The translations under genes and the position numbers were made by a program. The notes below the pieces were generated by a model that was given only the letters and a program-made list of their open reading frames with translations, had not been told where the DNA came from and searched no databases. This document shows positions 1 through 6,753 of a stretch of DNA of 9,552 bases, piece after piece. The stretch is from positions 1 through 9,552 of the forward strand of contig CAKSKU010000035.1 in NCBI GenBank assembly GCA_934465295.1. The letters are read 5' to 3'. Positions within the stretch are counted from its first letter, which is position 1, and every line of letters starts with the position of its first letter. The stretch comes from an uncultured Oscillospiraceae bacterium (GTDB lineage Bacteria > Bacillota > Clostridia > Oscillospirales > Ruminococcaceae).

Positions 1-80
1 TTAGTTTAGGGAGTTTCGCTTCTGCGGAAGCGACAAGGGGACGCTGTCCCCCTTGACCCCCTGCCACCCTTTGAACAAAG
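1..80 (+). repeat. Interspersed repeat, copy C (3' tail only)
   Basis: This is the GC-rich tail of a repeat family that also occurs at 9276-9552 (same orientation) and 3165-3438 (inverted). Positions 1-70 are identical to 9483-9552. Two hairpins are visible: CGCTTC (17-22), loop TGCG, GAAGCG (27-32); and CAAGGGGAC (34-42), loop GCT, GTCCCCCTTG (46-55) with one bulged C. The exact right boundary is not defined because only one copy continues past position 70. The window starts inside the element. Confidence 0.85.
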
Positions 81-83
81 CAA

Positions 84-98
84 AATTCTTTCAGAATT
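84..98 (-). terminator. Weak hairpin downstream of the MCP gene
   Basis: AATTCT (84-89), loop TTC, AGAATT (93-98) forms a perfect 6-bp stem about 20 nt past the MCP stop codon. On the minus strand it is followed by TTGCTTTG, a poor U-tract. The GC-rich hairpins of the repeat (17-55) lie further downstream on the same strand and may do the real termination. Confidence 0.3.
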
Positions 99-117
99 AA
101 CGTAAACTTTAGTTTTT

Positions 118-2106
118 TTATTCCGAACGGAGCGTAAATGAACTCATAAGCTCCTTGAGCATTGAAGCCTGTCCCGAAAGCTCTTCCGAGGCTGCGGCGG
201 ATTCTTCTGCTGTTGCGGAGTTCGTCTGGACTACGCAGGAGATCTGCTCGATGCCGACCGATATCTGCTTGATAGAATCAGCTGCGTCATTCGATGCTGC
301 GGAGATCTTGCTGTTGAGCGTTGTAACCTCTTCCGAAGAGGTTTCCACGCCGCTCATTATATCGGCAAATTCCGATACAAGCTCGCTGCCGTTATGAACA
401 GCTTCGATAGAAGCTTCGATAAGCGAGTTTGTGGAGCTTGCGGCTTCGGCGGATTTGCTTGCAAGGTTTCTTACTTCATCGGCAACGACCGCAAAGCCCT
501 TGCCTGCTTCGCCTGCTCTTGCGGCTTCTACAGCGGCATTGAGGGCGAGAATATTTGTCTGGAATGCGATGTCTTCGATAGTTTTGATTATGTTGCGTAT
601 CTCGTCGGACTTTGTGCTGATCTCGTCCATTGCAGCAACAAGGTCTTTCATTCTCTCGCCGGCATTGGTCATCTTGCTGCTTGTGTCATTGGTCTTTTCC
701 ATTGCATTGTTAGCATATTCGGCGTTTTCATTGATCTTATCGGAAACAACGCTGATAGTTGCGGCAAGCTCCTCAATTGAAGAAGCCTGCTCTGTTGCAC
801 CCTGTGAAAGAGACTGAGCGCCCGAGGAAACCTGATCCGCACCTGCGGAAACCTGATCTGCGGCTTCGTTTATCTGCGACATTGTGCCGCTGAGCTTATG
901 GTTGATATCGCGGAGGTACTGGAGAAGCACCTGATAATCGCCGATATAATACTGTTCGCCCTTGCTTGTATGTACGTCAAAGTTGCCCTGCGACATAGCT
1001 TCGAGGATACGTCCGATATCCTTGATGATATTGTTTGTATTGGAAACAACGGTCTGTGCTGCTGCGGAAAGTATGCCCGTTTCGTCCTTAGCCTTGATAA
1101 CAGGAACAGGACTCTGGAGGTCGCCTGCGGCAAATTTTTCAATACGCTCTGTGCAAACACGGACGGAGTTACCGATATGTTTGCCGATTATTCTTGCAAA
1201 AACAGTTGCGATGATGCAAGCAGCTGCAAGCACTATTATTGTCAAAACGATAGACCGGTAGGTATTATCCATAAAGTCGCTCTTGGGTGCATAGGTAGCG
1301 AGTGACCAGCCATCGGTATTGGGAACAGGTGCATATGCAATGAATTTTGAATTGCCGTTGAGCTTATAGCTGGTAAAGCCCGATTCACCGTTTCTCATTT
1401 TCTGATGGACGTTGGCAAGTGTTTTATAGCCTGCCTGACCTGTTGTGTCAGCTTCGGCGAGAGCCTCAATGTTTTCGGCATTTTTTACAACTTCACTGTC
1501 AACATCGGCGATCGTATCGCCGTCGTTGTCGATAATGTATGCGTTGCAGTTGTCGCTCAGTTTGATCTCTCTTACGATATTGTTAAGAAATTCCGTATCC
1601 GGCTGGATAAGAACGCAGCCTGTGACTTCGCCGCCGGAAACGCCGTTTTTCCATACAGGTGCGGCAACAACGATAACGAGTTCATTCGTCAGCTTTGAAA
1701 AAACAGGTTCGGAAATAGTGGAGTTTCCGAGCATTGCCTGCTGGAAATATTCTCTGTCGCTGTAATTTTTGCCGTCAATGGAGCTGCCGTCTGCATAAAT
1801 AAGGTTGCAGGTCACAAGTCCGTGTTCGTTTGCGCTTTGCTTGAGTATCTCTTTCTTGTCATTGTCGGAAACGCTTGCATCGGAAAGGCTCGGGATAACG
1901 CCAAGTCCTGTCGCAATGTTTTCATAGGAACGTATTTCCCAGCTTATGCGGTCTGCGGCAAGCTCCGTGGAGATGAGCAGATCTTTGCGAAGGGTTTCGA
2001 TGGTTGTGTTATAGGTCATAATACCTGCGAATGTACCTAAAACGAGTAGTGATATACCAACGAGGAGAATGCAGCATAAAAAGATCTTTTGCTTGATCGA
2101 CTTCAT
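118..2106 (-). CDS. Methyl-accepting chemotaxis protein with dCache sensor
   Basis: A 662-residue transmembrane chemoreceptor that should sense an extracellular ligand and control CheA kinase. Seen in the protein: TM1 about 7-30; a periplasmic-side dCache-type domain about 36-280 with the typical YADGSSIDGKNYSDREYF segment near 104-121; TM2 about 285-306; HAMP about 307-360; a second HAMP-like linker to about 410; and a cytoplasmic signalling domain 411-657. Its hairpin tip (IAFQTNILALNAAVEAARAG, 513-532) and following GFAVVADEVRNLAS are near consensus. Glutamate/glutamine-rich methylation helices lie near 438-450 and 632-645. The segment DREYF lacks the RxWY of the known amino-acid-binding dCache motif, so the ligand is open. 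No CheR-tethering pentapeptide is present at the C-terminus (FTLRSE). The ATG at 2106 is chosen over the longer in-frame extension to 2238: GGGGG precedes it by about 7 nt, TM1 then starts properly, and the extension lies over the promoter region. Confidence 0.95.
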   Translation of the reverse strand: MKSIKQKIFLCCILLVGISLLVLGTFAGIMTYNTTIETLRKDLLISTELAADRISWEIRSYENIATGLGVIPSLSDASVSDNDKKEILKQSANEHGLVTCNLIYADGSSIDGKNYSDREYFQQAMLGNSTISEPVFSKLTNELVIVVAAPVWKNGVSGGEVTGCVLIQPDTEFLNNIVREIKLSDNCNAYIIDNDGDTIADVDSEVVKNAENIEALAEADTTGQAGYKTLANVHQKMRNGESGFTSYKLNGNSKFIAYAPVPNTDGWSLATYAPKSDFMDNTYRSIVLTIIVLAAACIIATVFARIIGKHIGNSVRVCTERIEKFAAGDLQSPVPVIKAKDETGILSAAAQTVVSNTNNIIKDIGRILEAMSQGNFDVHTSKGEQYYIGDYQVLLQYLRDINHKLSGTMSQINEAADQVSAGADQVSSGAQSLSQGATEQASSIEELAATISVVSDKINENAEYANNAMEKTNDTSSKMTNAGERMKDLVAAMDEISTKSDEIRNIIKTIEDIAFQTNILALNAAVEAARAGEAGKGFAVVADEVRNLASKSAEAASSTNSLIEASIEAVHNGSELVSEFADIMSGVETSSEEVTTLNSKISAASNDAADSIKQISVGIEQISCVVQTNSATAEESAAASEELSGQASMLKELMSSFTLRSE

Positions 2107-2151
2107 AGAATGACCCCCAAAAAATTTTATTAAAAAGCTTTTTCGGACGGC

Positions 2152-2166
2152 AAAGAACAGTTCTTT
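2152..2166. promoter_or_regulatory. Inverted repeat in the MCP 5' leader
   Basis: AAAGAAC-A-GTTCTTT is a perfect 7-bp dyad with a single central base, 46 nt upstream of the MCP start and downstream of both candidate MCP promoters. The one-base centre suits a protein-binding operator better than an RNA hairpin. No regulator can be named. A 12-bp palindrome AAAAAGCTTTTT also lies at 2132-2143. Confidence 0.35.
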
Positions 2167-2221
2167 TGTAAAAATCACCGTTTTCTGACAAAATCCGAGC
2201 TTTTTCCATTTATATATTATA

Positions 2222-2249
2222 ATTATACCACTTTTCACAAAAAAATCAA
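2222..2249 (-). promoter_or_regulatory. Sigma-A-type promoter for the MCP gene
   Basis: Read on the minus strand: -35 TTGATT (2249-2244), 16-bp spacer, -10 TATAAT (2227-2222, perfect). Predicted start of transcription near 2215, giving a leader of about 110 nt. Confidence 0.6.
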
Positions 2250-2253
2250 GAGG

Positions 2254-2280
2254 AAATCGGAGATTGTTATCCTTTATTTA
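2254..2280 (-). promoter_or_regulatory. Candidate sigma-D (sigma-28) promoter for the MCP gene
   Basis: Read on the minus strand: TAAA (2280-2277), 15 bp, TCCGATTT (2261-2254). The Bacillus sigma-D consensus is TAAA-N15-GCCGATAT, so this matches 10 of 12 defined positions with the exact spacing. A motility-type promoter upstream of a chemoreceptor is biologically apt. It lies just upstream of the sigma-A-type promoter, so the gene may have two starts. Inference from motif match only. Confidence 0.45.
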
Positions 2281-2345
2281 ATATAAGATATCATTTTTAT
2301 CTGATGATCGGATCATTATTTATGAAATATTTTCAGAGATCGATA

Positions 2346-2374
2346 TTGACAATGCTTTAGCAGTGCGATATAAT
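2346..2374 (+). promoter_or_regulatory. Perfect-consensus sigma-A promoter for the DUF554 gene
   Basis: TTGACA (2346-2351), 17-bp spacer, TATAAT (2369-2374): all 12 consensus bases and the optimal spacing. Transcription should begin near 2381, about 29 nt before the ATG, with the ribosome binding site AAAGGAGA just downstream. This predicts strong, apparently constitutive expression. Confidence 0.9.
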
Positions 2375-2409
2375 AAAGCAGTTGTATTCTGTAAAGGAGA
2401 AAGTATTTT

Positions 2410-3132
2410 ATGATAGGTTTGGGAACGATAATAAATTCTGCCGCCATAGTAGCAGGCGGTCTGGTCGGACTTTTTAGCGGAAAGCTTCTGAAAGAGCGCT
2501 TTCAGGAAACATTGCAGCTGACCTGCGGAGTGAGCGTTCTTGTAATAGGAATTGCCGGTGCAATGGAGAAAATGCTGAGCATAAAGGATGGAGGTCTGAT
2601 CTCGGGTCACAGTATAATGATAACCGTCTGCCTTGTGCTGGGCGCATTGATCGGCGAGATAATAAATATCGAAAAGGGCTTTGAACGCTTCGGCGAGTGG
2701 CTCAAAAAGAAAACGAAAAGCACGGGCGACAGCAGGTTCGTTGACGGCTTCGTGACGGCTTCGCTCACGGTTTCGATAGGCGCAATGGCGATAGTCGGCG
2801 CAATAGAGGACGGCATATCGGGCGACTGGTCGATACTTGCGGCAAAGTCGGTGCTTGACTTTATAATAGTAATGGTGATGACCTGTTCAATGGGAAAAGG
2901 CTGTATTTTTTCAGCCGTCCCCGTGTTCGTGCTGGAGGGCGTGATAACGGTCTTTGCGATATTTATAAAGCCGTTTATGACCGAGCTTGCATTGAGCTGC
3001 ATATCGCTTGTCGGAAGCATACTTATATTTTGCGTAGGGATAAATCTTGTGTGGGGAAAGAAAATACGTGTTGCAAACCTGCTTCCGTCGTTGCTGTTCG
3101 CCATCGCTGCAGCATTTATGCCGGTTTTCTGA
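2410..3132 (+). CDS. DUF554 family multi-pass membrane protein
   Basis: A 240-residue, very hydrophobic protein with about seven or eight membrane segments (near 4-24, 34-54, 65-87, 113-134, 142-162, 168-187, 193-215, 222-240). The order of features matches the DUF554 / YqgA-YdfK family: N-terminal GTIINSAAIVAGGLVGLFSG, GVSVLVIGIAG at 40-50, SIGAMAIVGAIEDG at 122-135, and INLVWGKKIRVANLLPSLL at 211-229. Length is normal for the family. The biochemical role is not established; a transport role is often supposed. The ATG at 2410 has AAAGGAGA about 9 nt upstream and a perfect sigma-A promoter before that. It is monocistronic and divergent from the MCP gene. Its stop is followed by the inverted repeat element rather than a classical terminator. 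Confidence 0.93.
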   Translation: MIGLGTIINSAAIVAGGLVGLFSGKLLKERFQETLQLTCGVSVLVIGIAGAMEKMLSIKDGGLISGHSIMITVCLVLGALIGEIINIEKGFERFGEWLKKKTKSTGDSRFVDGFVTASLTVSIGAMAIVGAIEDGISGDWSILAAKSVLDFIIVMVMTCSMGKGCIFSAVPVFVLEGVITVFAIFIKPFMTELALSCISLVGSILIFCVGINLVWGKKIRVANLLPSLLFAIAAAFMPVF

Positions 3133-3289
3133 ACAAAATAGGGGAGATGCGAAGCAAAATAGCTGGTCAAGCTGAACACAGCTTGCGAGGGGGCGAGTAG
3201 CCGCCCTTGTCGCTCTCCGCAGAAGCGAAACTCCCTAAACTAACAGCTAAGGCATTGTTACAATAGCGAAATCAGTAACAAATAAAAAA

Positions 3290-3365
3290 GGCGCAATTCA
3301 CACCAAAAAGGTAAAACGAACTATGAAAAATACAGTCTCGTAAAACCATAAATGTGAATTTCGCC
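3290..3365 (-). repeat. Long inverted repeat within copy A, terminator-like
   Basis: GGCGCAATTCACA (3290-3302) and TGTGAATTTCGCC (3353-3365) are inverted, with one mismatch in 13. On the minus strand the second arm runs directly into a T6 tract (from 3289), so it could terminate transcripts of the operon ending at 3470. The 50-nt loop contains TCATAGTTCGTTTTACC on the minus strand, nearly the same as in copy B. Confidence 0.6.
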
Positions 3366-3393
3366 AATTCTGTTTTCCTAAAATAAACTATCC

Positions 3394-3438
3394 TTGCGGA
3401 TAATATATGCAAACGAAGTGAACATATATTATCTGCAA
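3394..3438 (-). terminator. Variable-stem hairpin of copy A, downstream of the operon
   Basis: TTGCGGATAATATATG (3394-3409) and CATATATTATCTGCAA (3423-3438) pair over 16 bp with one mismatch (G-T on the plus strand), loop 13 nt. It begins 32 nt after the stop codon of the last operon gene (3470) and is followed on the minus strand by a T-rich stretch (GGATAGTTTATTTT). It may serve as the operon's first terminator. It corresponds to the hairpin at 9287-9332, which has an unrelated stem sequence. Confidence 0.55.
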
Positions 3439-3469
3439 CAGAATATGTACCGTTAACCGCCCTAAAAAA

Positions 3470-4084
3470 TCAAATCACAAACAACAGCCCGATAAACATC
3501 ACAGCACCTGCAATATTTCCCTTTGCAGGAAGCTTTGTCGGGAGAAGTATCAGCATCGCAACGAACGTGTTGAAAACACACGCCCACCATGGCAGATCGG
3601 TGTTTCCCGAAACTATCATCACAAAGAGCGTCACAACGAATACAAGCAAGCCGAGATAACCGACAAACATCGGAGCTATTGTTTTCTTTTGCAGTTCAAG
3701 CACGGCTTCTCTCGCCTCGTTTGTCCTGCCGAGCCTTATGTAGAGCCACTCTATGACGGCGAACAAAACATGATGCGCCGCAATAGGAACGGCGTAAAGC
3801 ACTGCCGCAATGAACATTATCACCGAAGCGGTCTTGGAATATCCGCTCATCCAGCTGCTCATACCGAAATAGCCGAAGCTGAACAGCGTTATCGCAAACA
3901 CGCCGAGCAGTGTTGACGAAAGAGGGTAGGAGAGCGGCATATCCGCAAACATCGCCGACATTTTTTCTGCATCGTTGATATTTTTCAGGTCAAGCCTGCC
4001 CTTTTTTGAATATGCAAGCAGACAGTCGGAAGCTCCGCATAAAATATGTCCGATTATCGCCGCAATTATCGAAAGCTTTATCAT
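3470..4084 (-). CDS. Multi-pass membrane protein, last gene of TetR-hydrolase operon
   Basis: A 204-residue integral membrane protein that I do not recognise with confidence. It shows about six hydrophobic segments (near 4-24, 55-78, 86-112, 137-158, 165-183, 188-204). Segment 1 carries GHILCGASDCLL, and a His-His pair sits at 104-105 inside the third segment. It could belong to one of the uncharacterised Clostridia membrane families (DUF6796 came to mind, untested). The ATG at 4084 lies 3 nt past the stop of the upstream hydrolase. Its ribosome binding site AAAGGAG is inside that gene's end, so the two are co-transcribed and probably translationally coupled. The context suggests a membrane partner of the hydrolases, for example in substrate entry, product export or membrane protection; that is inference. 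Confidence 0.85.
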   Translation of the reverse strand: MIKLSIIAAIIGHILCGASDCLLAYSKKGRLDLKNINDAEKMSAMFADMPLSYPLSSTLLGVFAITLFSFGYFGMSSWMSGYSKTASVIMFIAAVLYAVPIAAHHVLFAVIEWLYIRLGRTNEAREAVLELQKKTIAPMFVGYLGLLVFVVTLFVMIVSGNTDLPWWACVFNTFVAMLILLPTKLPAKGNIAGAVMFIGLLFVI

Positions 4085-4087
4085 AGA

Positions 4088-5287
4088 TCAGTCCACTCCT
4101 TTGAGCGAAGCATCTCTTTTTTCCATAAGCTCTGCCCATGAAATTATCGTGTCCATCGCAGCGATCTGGTTTCCGCAGCAGCAATGGTCTGCGCCCTTTT
4201 CGTGGGTCGTGATCTCACGGGAGGAGACTGAACGGGCATTTTTGAGGAGCAGGAGCTGTCTGCCGATACCTGCACGGCAAGCCATTGTGTCCGTGCTTCC
4301 GCCGATGACAAGATGATCCTTTGTGAGCTTGTCTGCGATAGGTCGAAGATCGATACTCCAGAGAATTTTCACAAGCCTGTAAACGTTCGTTGTTCCCATT
4401 CTGTGAAAATATGTGCGGAAGAAAGTCATTCCTTTGCCCTTTTTTGCGGCATAGATAATGTTTATCAGCCAGCCGAAGCCGTAAAGGATAATGTTTAAAA
4501 GTGCAATGACAAGTCCGTTCACGAACGCATTGTTATGGAAGTTCATTTTCAGCGCACCGAACTGCGCAATGCTCACGCATCTTGAAACACGCTCATCGAA
4601 CGCCGACGCTCTCGGAGCGAAAAATCCGCCGAGCGACTGTCCCACAAGTATCACGTCATGCAGATCGAAATATTCCGTCACAGTCTTAACGGGGCGCTCC
4701 CATTCCATGACGAGCGGCGCACCGTGGAGACGGATACATTCGCCCTGACCCGGACCCTCGAAAAGATAAACGTTGAAGCCATTCTCTCGGAGATATTCAC
4801 ACTCGGCGAAAAATTCCTCATAGCTCGAATCGAAGCCGCCGTGCATAACGATATCGCCCTTGGGGTTCTCGGCGTTGAATTTCAGTGTCGGCAGGGTGTA
4901 GCTTTCGTAAGGCACGTTCACAAGCTCGACGAGCGGCTTTTCTCCGCTGAAAAAGTCGGCGTAATACTCGAAGAAAAGCTCCCTTGCCTTTTTCCATGCA
5001 GCAAGACCGTTCGGGTCTTCCCAGTCGGTGAAAAATTCGGACATTCTGTAAAGCGCAGCGGCATTTTTTATATGTCCGTTTTCAAGCTCAAGGTCAGCAC
5101 GGTTTTTCAGCACATCATAAAAATCGGCAGCGGTCTTTATTGTCGGACCTATCTCCTGCGCAACGGCAAGGTCACAGCCGTCCATATTCACGAGTCGGTT
5201 GAGTTGGAAGCTTATGCTCGGGTCGTCGTTCAGCTTGTGCATTCCAACGGGAATTTTTATCGGTTTTGTGATATCATACTTTTCCAT
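4088..5287 (-). CDS. FrsA-like alpha/beta hydrolase
   Basis: A 399-residue cytoplasmic serine hydrolase with a helical N-terminal cap (about 1-120), then the alpha/beta fold. Visible motifs, counted from the ATG at 5287: HGGFDSS near 149-155 (oxyanion region); nucleophile elbow GQSLGG with Ser218; likely acid Asp333 in GGSTDTM; and catalytic His368 in GADHCCCGN. The last resembles the GAEEHCQ-type histidine motif of the FrsA / 2,6-dihydroxypseudooxynicotine hydrolase group, as does the long N-terminal domain. The likely reaction is hydrolysis of an ester, C-C or amide bond; the substrate is unknown. A hydrophobic stretch near 256-281 could be a lid or membrane contact. The ATG at 5287 is preferred over a TTG at 5302 because AAGG precedes it by about 8 nt and the TTG would abut the upstream stop. 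It is the third gene of the operon. Confidence 0.9.
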   Translation of the reverse strand: MEKYDITKPIKIPVGMHKLNDDPSISFQLNRLVNMDGCDLAVAQEIGPTIKTAADFYDVLKNRADLELENGHIKNAAALYRMSEFFTDWEDPNGLAAWKKARELFFEYYADFFSGEKPLVELVNVPYESYTLPTLKFNAENPKGDIVMHGGFDSSYEEFFAECEYLRENGFNVYLFEGPGQGECIRLHGAPLVMEWERPVKTVTEYFDLHDVILVGQSLGGFFAPRASAFDERVSRCVSIAQFGALKMNFHNNAFVNGLVIALLNIILYGFGWLINIIYAAKKGKGMTFFRTYFHRMGTTNVYRLVKILWSIDLRPIADKLTKDHLVIGGSTDTMACRAGIGRQLLLLKNARSVSSREITTHEKGADHCCCGNQIAAMDTIISWAELMEKRDASLKGVD

Positions 5288-5302
5288 AAATATCGCCTTC
5301 AA

Positions 5303-6148
5303 TCAAAATTTTTCATTGAGAAATTCTTCGATCTCTTTTATGTATAAGTCAGGCCTCATAAGCATTCCGAGGTGTCCGCCGTAGGTCTCTTTTACAACAG
5401 GATCCGTGAAAATATCGACAAGCTTCTGCGAATCGGCTTTTTCAAACATATCGTTTTCGGGGATAAGCACAAGCACCTTTCCGTCGAGGTATGCAAAATC
5501 GCTCCTGCTGAATTTCTCCAGCTTGTATATATCACCCGTCGCAAGTATGGCACGGAGATAGGAATATCTGTAACTTTCATCTCTGCCGATACATTCAAAG
5601 AACGTTACTGCGTAAGCTTTTTCCTCGTCGCTCTCGTTCCGGAAATGCTTTTTTACCGCATTGATAAGCATAGGACGCAGCTTGTCGAACTTTACCGTCT
5701 TGATGTAAAGCTTCATAAGCGGAAGAACGAACTGCTCCTTTTTCATTCCCTCGACATAGGAAGAATCAACGGTGAGCGTTGTCATCATAATAAGACCGCC
5801 GACCTTGTAATTCTTTGCATAAAGCTGTGCGAGAACGCCGCCGTCGCTCAGTGCGCATATTATCGGCAGTGCAATATCAAGCTTGCCGAAAAGCTCATGA
5901 AGAAGCACGATCATCTCTTTGTTTTTGTAGACCTTGACAGGGTATTTCATCATTACGACACGGTAATTTTTTTCAAATGCGGTCACATAATTTATCCATT
6001 CCTCCTGCATATCGATGCCGTTGAGGAAAACGATAGTCCGGCTGCCGCTTCCACTGTCGATGACCTTAAATTCATGTCCCGAAACGGTCACAGGCTTGTA
6101 GCTGTGCGTTTTCATAAACTCGTTGTATTCGTCCGTAAAATTTCTCAT
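5303..6148 (-). CDS. Alpha/beta hydrolase with atypical nucleophile elbow
   Basis: A 281-residue cytoplasmic alpha/beta hydrolase without a signal peptide. Visible: a beta-strand and oxyanion-type segment (IVFLNGIDMQEEW, 39-51); the elbow CALSDGG with Ser101 as nucleophile; Asp233 in IPENDMFEK as likely acid; and His259 in YGGHLGMLMRP as catalytic base. The spacing is normal for this fold, so the triad looks intact. The first Gly of the usual GxSxG is Ala (A-L-S-D-G). The middle cap region is helical and Lys-rich. The ATG at 6148 overlaps the TetR stop codon (ATGA, 4 nt), and AAAGGGAG lies 7-8 nt upstream, so it is translationally coupled to the regulator. The substrate is unknown; fold assignment is firm, reaction is inferred. 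Confidence 0.88.
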   Translation of the reverse strand: MRNFTDEYNEFMKTHSYKPVTVSGHEFKVIDSGSGSRTIVFLNGIDMQEEWINYVTAFEKNYRVVMMKYPVKVYKNKEMIVLLHELFGKLDIALPIICALSDGGVLAQLYAKNYKVGGLIMMTTLTVDSSYVEGMKKEQFVLPLMKLYIKTVKFDKLRPMLINAVKKHFRNESDEEKAYAVTFFECIGRDESYRYSYLRAILATGDIYKLEKFSRSDFAYLDGKVLVLIPENDMFEKADSQKLVDIFTDPVVKETYGGHLGMLMRPDLYIKEIEEFLNEKF

Positions 6149-6738
6149 AAAATAGCTCCCTTTCCGCTTATATAAATTTCGATCGTGCGAAGCAGTACCT
6201 GAATACTGCTTTCGAGCGAAGTTTTTACCATTGTGTCGCTGTGCTGCCTTATCGCATATATCGATTTGATAAGATTTATAAATGTTCCGATATCAACGCC
6301 GTCACGGACATCATCAATGAGCGAAAGCCAAAGCTCTGCCGTTTTCATCTGCGAATTCGGGTCAAAATAATCCTCTCCCAAGTGTTTTCTTATCCATAAA
6401 AAGTCATTGAACGTAAGTCCGTTCATAAGGTCGAGATCAGAGTGAAGATATTCGTCAAAAAATTCGATAAATTTGTGCGCTGACATCTGCCTGCGCCCGT
6501 TCAGCTTTGCAAGGAGCATTTTCTGCGTTTCCCTGCTCGCATATTCTGCGGTTTTGATGATAAATTCCTCTTTTGAGCGAAAAAAAAGATAGAAGCTGCC
6601 CTTTGCTATCCCGACAGCCCCGGTCAGCTTTTCAACGGACATTTTCTGCAAGCCCAGTTCCTTGCTAAGACGTATGCAGGCAAGTATAAGCTCCGTTCTT
6701 ATTCGCTCCGACTCCTCCTCGGTAAAAGCGGTCGGCAT
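6145..6738 (-). CDS. TetR-family transcriptional regulator
   Basis: A 197-residue one-component repressor-type regulator. The N-terminal DNA-binding domain (about 10-60) has the TetR helix-turn-helix: KMSVEKLTGAVGIAKGSFYL at 32-51, followed by FFRSKEEFI. The C-terminal ligand-binding and dimerisation domain (about 65-197) is helical and divergent, as usual. The ATG at 6738 has GAGGTG about 5-6 nt upstream; a TTG one codon earlier is less likely. It is the first gene of the operon, overlapping the first hydrolase by 4 nt. The 31-bp dyad at 6754-6784 covers the predicted transcription start, so autorepression relieved by a small ligand, possibly a hydrolase substrate, is the simplest model. Confidence 0.93.
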   Translation of the reverse strand: MPTAFTEEESERIRTELILACIRLSKELGLQKMSVEKLTGAVGIAKGSFYLFFRSKEEFIIKTAEYASRETQKMLLAKLNGRRQMSAHKFIEFFDEYLHSDLDLMNGLTFNDFLWIRKHLGEDYFDPNSQMKTAELWLSLIDDVRDGVDIGTFINLIKSIYAIRQHSDTMVKTSLESSIQVLLRTIEIYISGKGAIL

Positions 6739-6753
6739 CAAAGCACCTCATTT

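Larger units (their letters stand above)
3165..3438 (-). repeat. Interspersed composite repeat, copy A (inverted)
   Basis: Read on the minus strand, this aligns along its whole length with 9276-9552. The order is: a variable-stem hairpin (3438-3394); a 32-nt constant segment with 27 matches to copy B; a long inverted repeat (3365-3290); a 43-nt block identical to copy B (3259-3217 here, 9467-9509 there); then GC-rich hairpins. The tail differs: GGGCG/CGCCC (3191-3195, 3202-3206) replaces the GGGGAC/GTCCCC hairpin, and an extra perfect hairpin AAGCTG-AACA-CAGCTT (3169-3184) is inserted. It fills the gap between the DUF554 gene and the end of the hydrolase operon. No protein is encoded. Confidence 0.85.

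Noticed and set aside
394..817. Plus-strand open frames over the MCP signalling domain
   Set aside because: They are antisense to highly conserved MCP coding sequence and lack ribosome binding sites.
2107..2215. Riboswitch in the long MCP leader
   Set aside because: The leader is A/T-rich with short dyads only. I see no conserved core of a known class such as cyclic di-GMP.
2107..2238. N-terminal extension of the chemoreceptor frame
   Set aside because: The extension overlaps the promoter -10 and has no ribosome binding site, while the ATG at 2106 has one and places TM1 correctly.
2607..3179. Minus-strand 190-codon frame opposite the DUF554 gene
   Set aside because: Low-complexity Ser/Thr/Ile-rich translation with no family features; the plus strand encodes a clear DUF554 protein with promoter and ribosome binding site.
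3290..3365. CRISPR or transposon terminal repeats
   Set aside because: Only one inverted pair per copy, no spacers, no repeat array, no transposase and no visible target-site duplication.
4658..6175. Long plus-strand open frames (4658-5347 and 5372-6175)
   Set aside because: They are antisense to the two hydrolases, whose catalytic motifs and coupled starts are evident.
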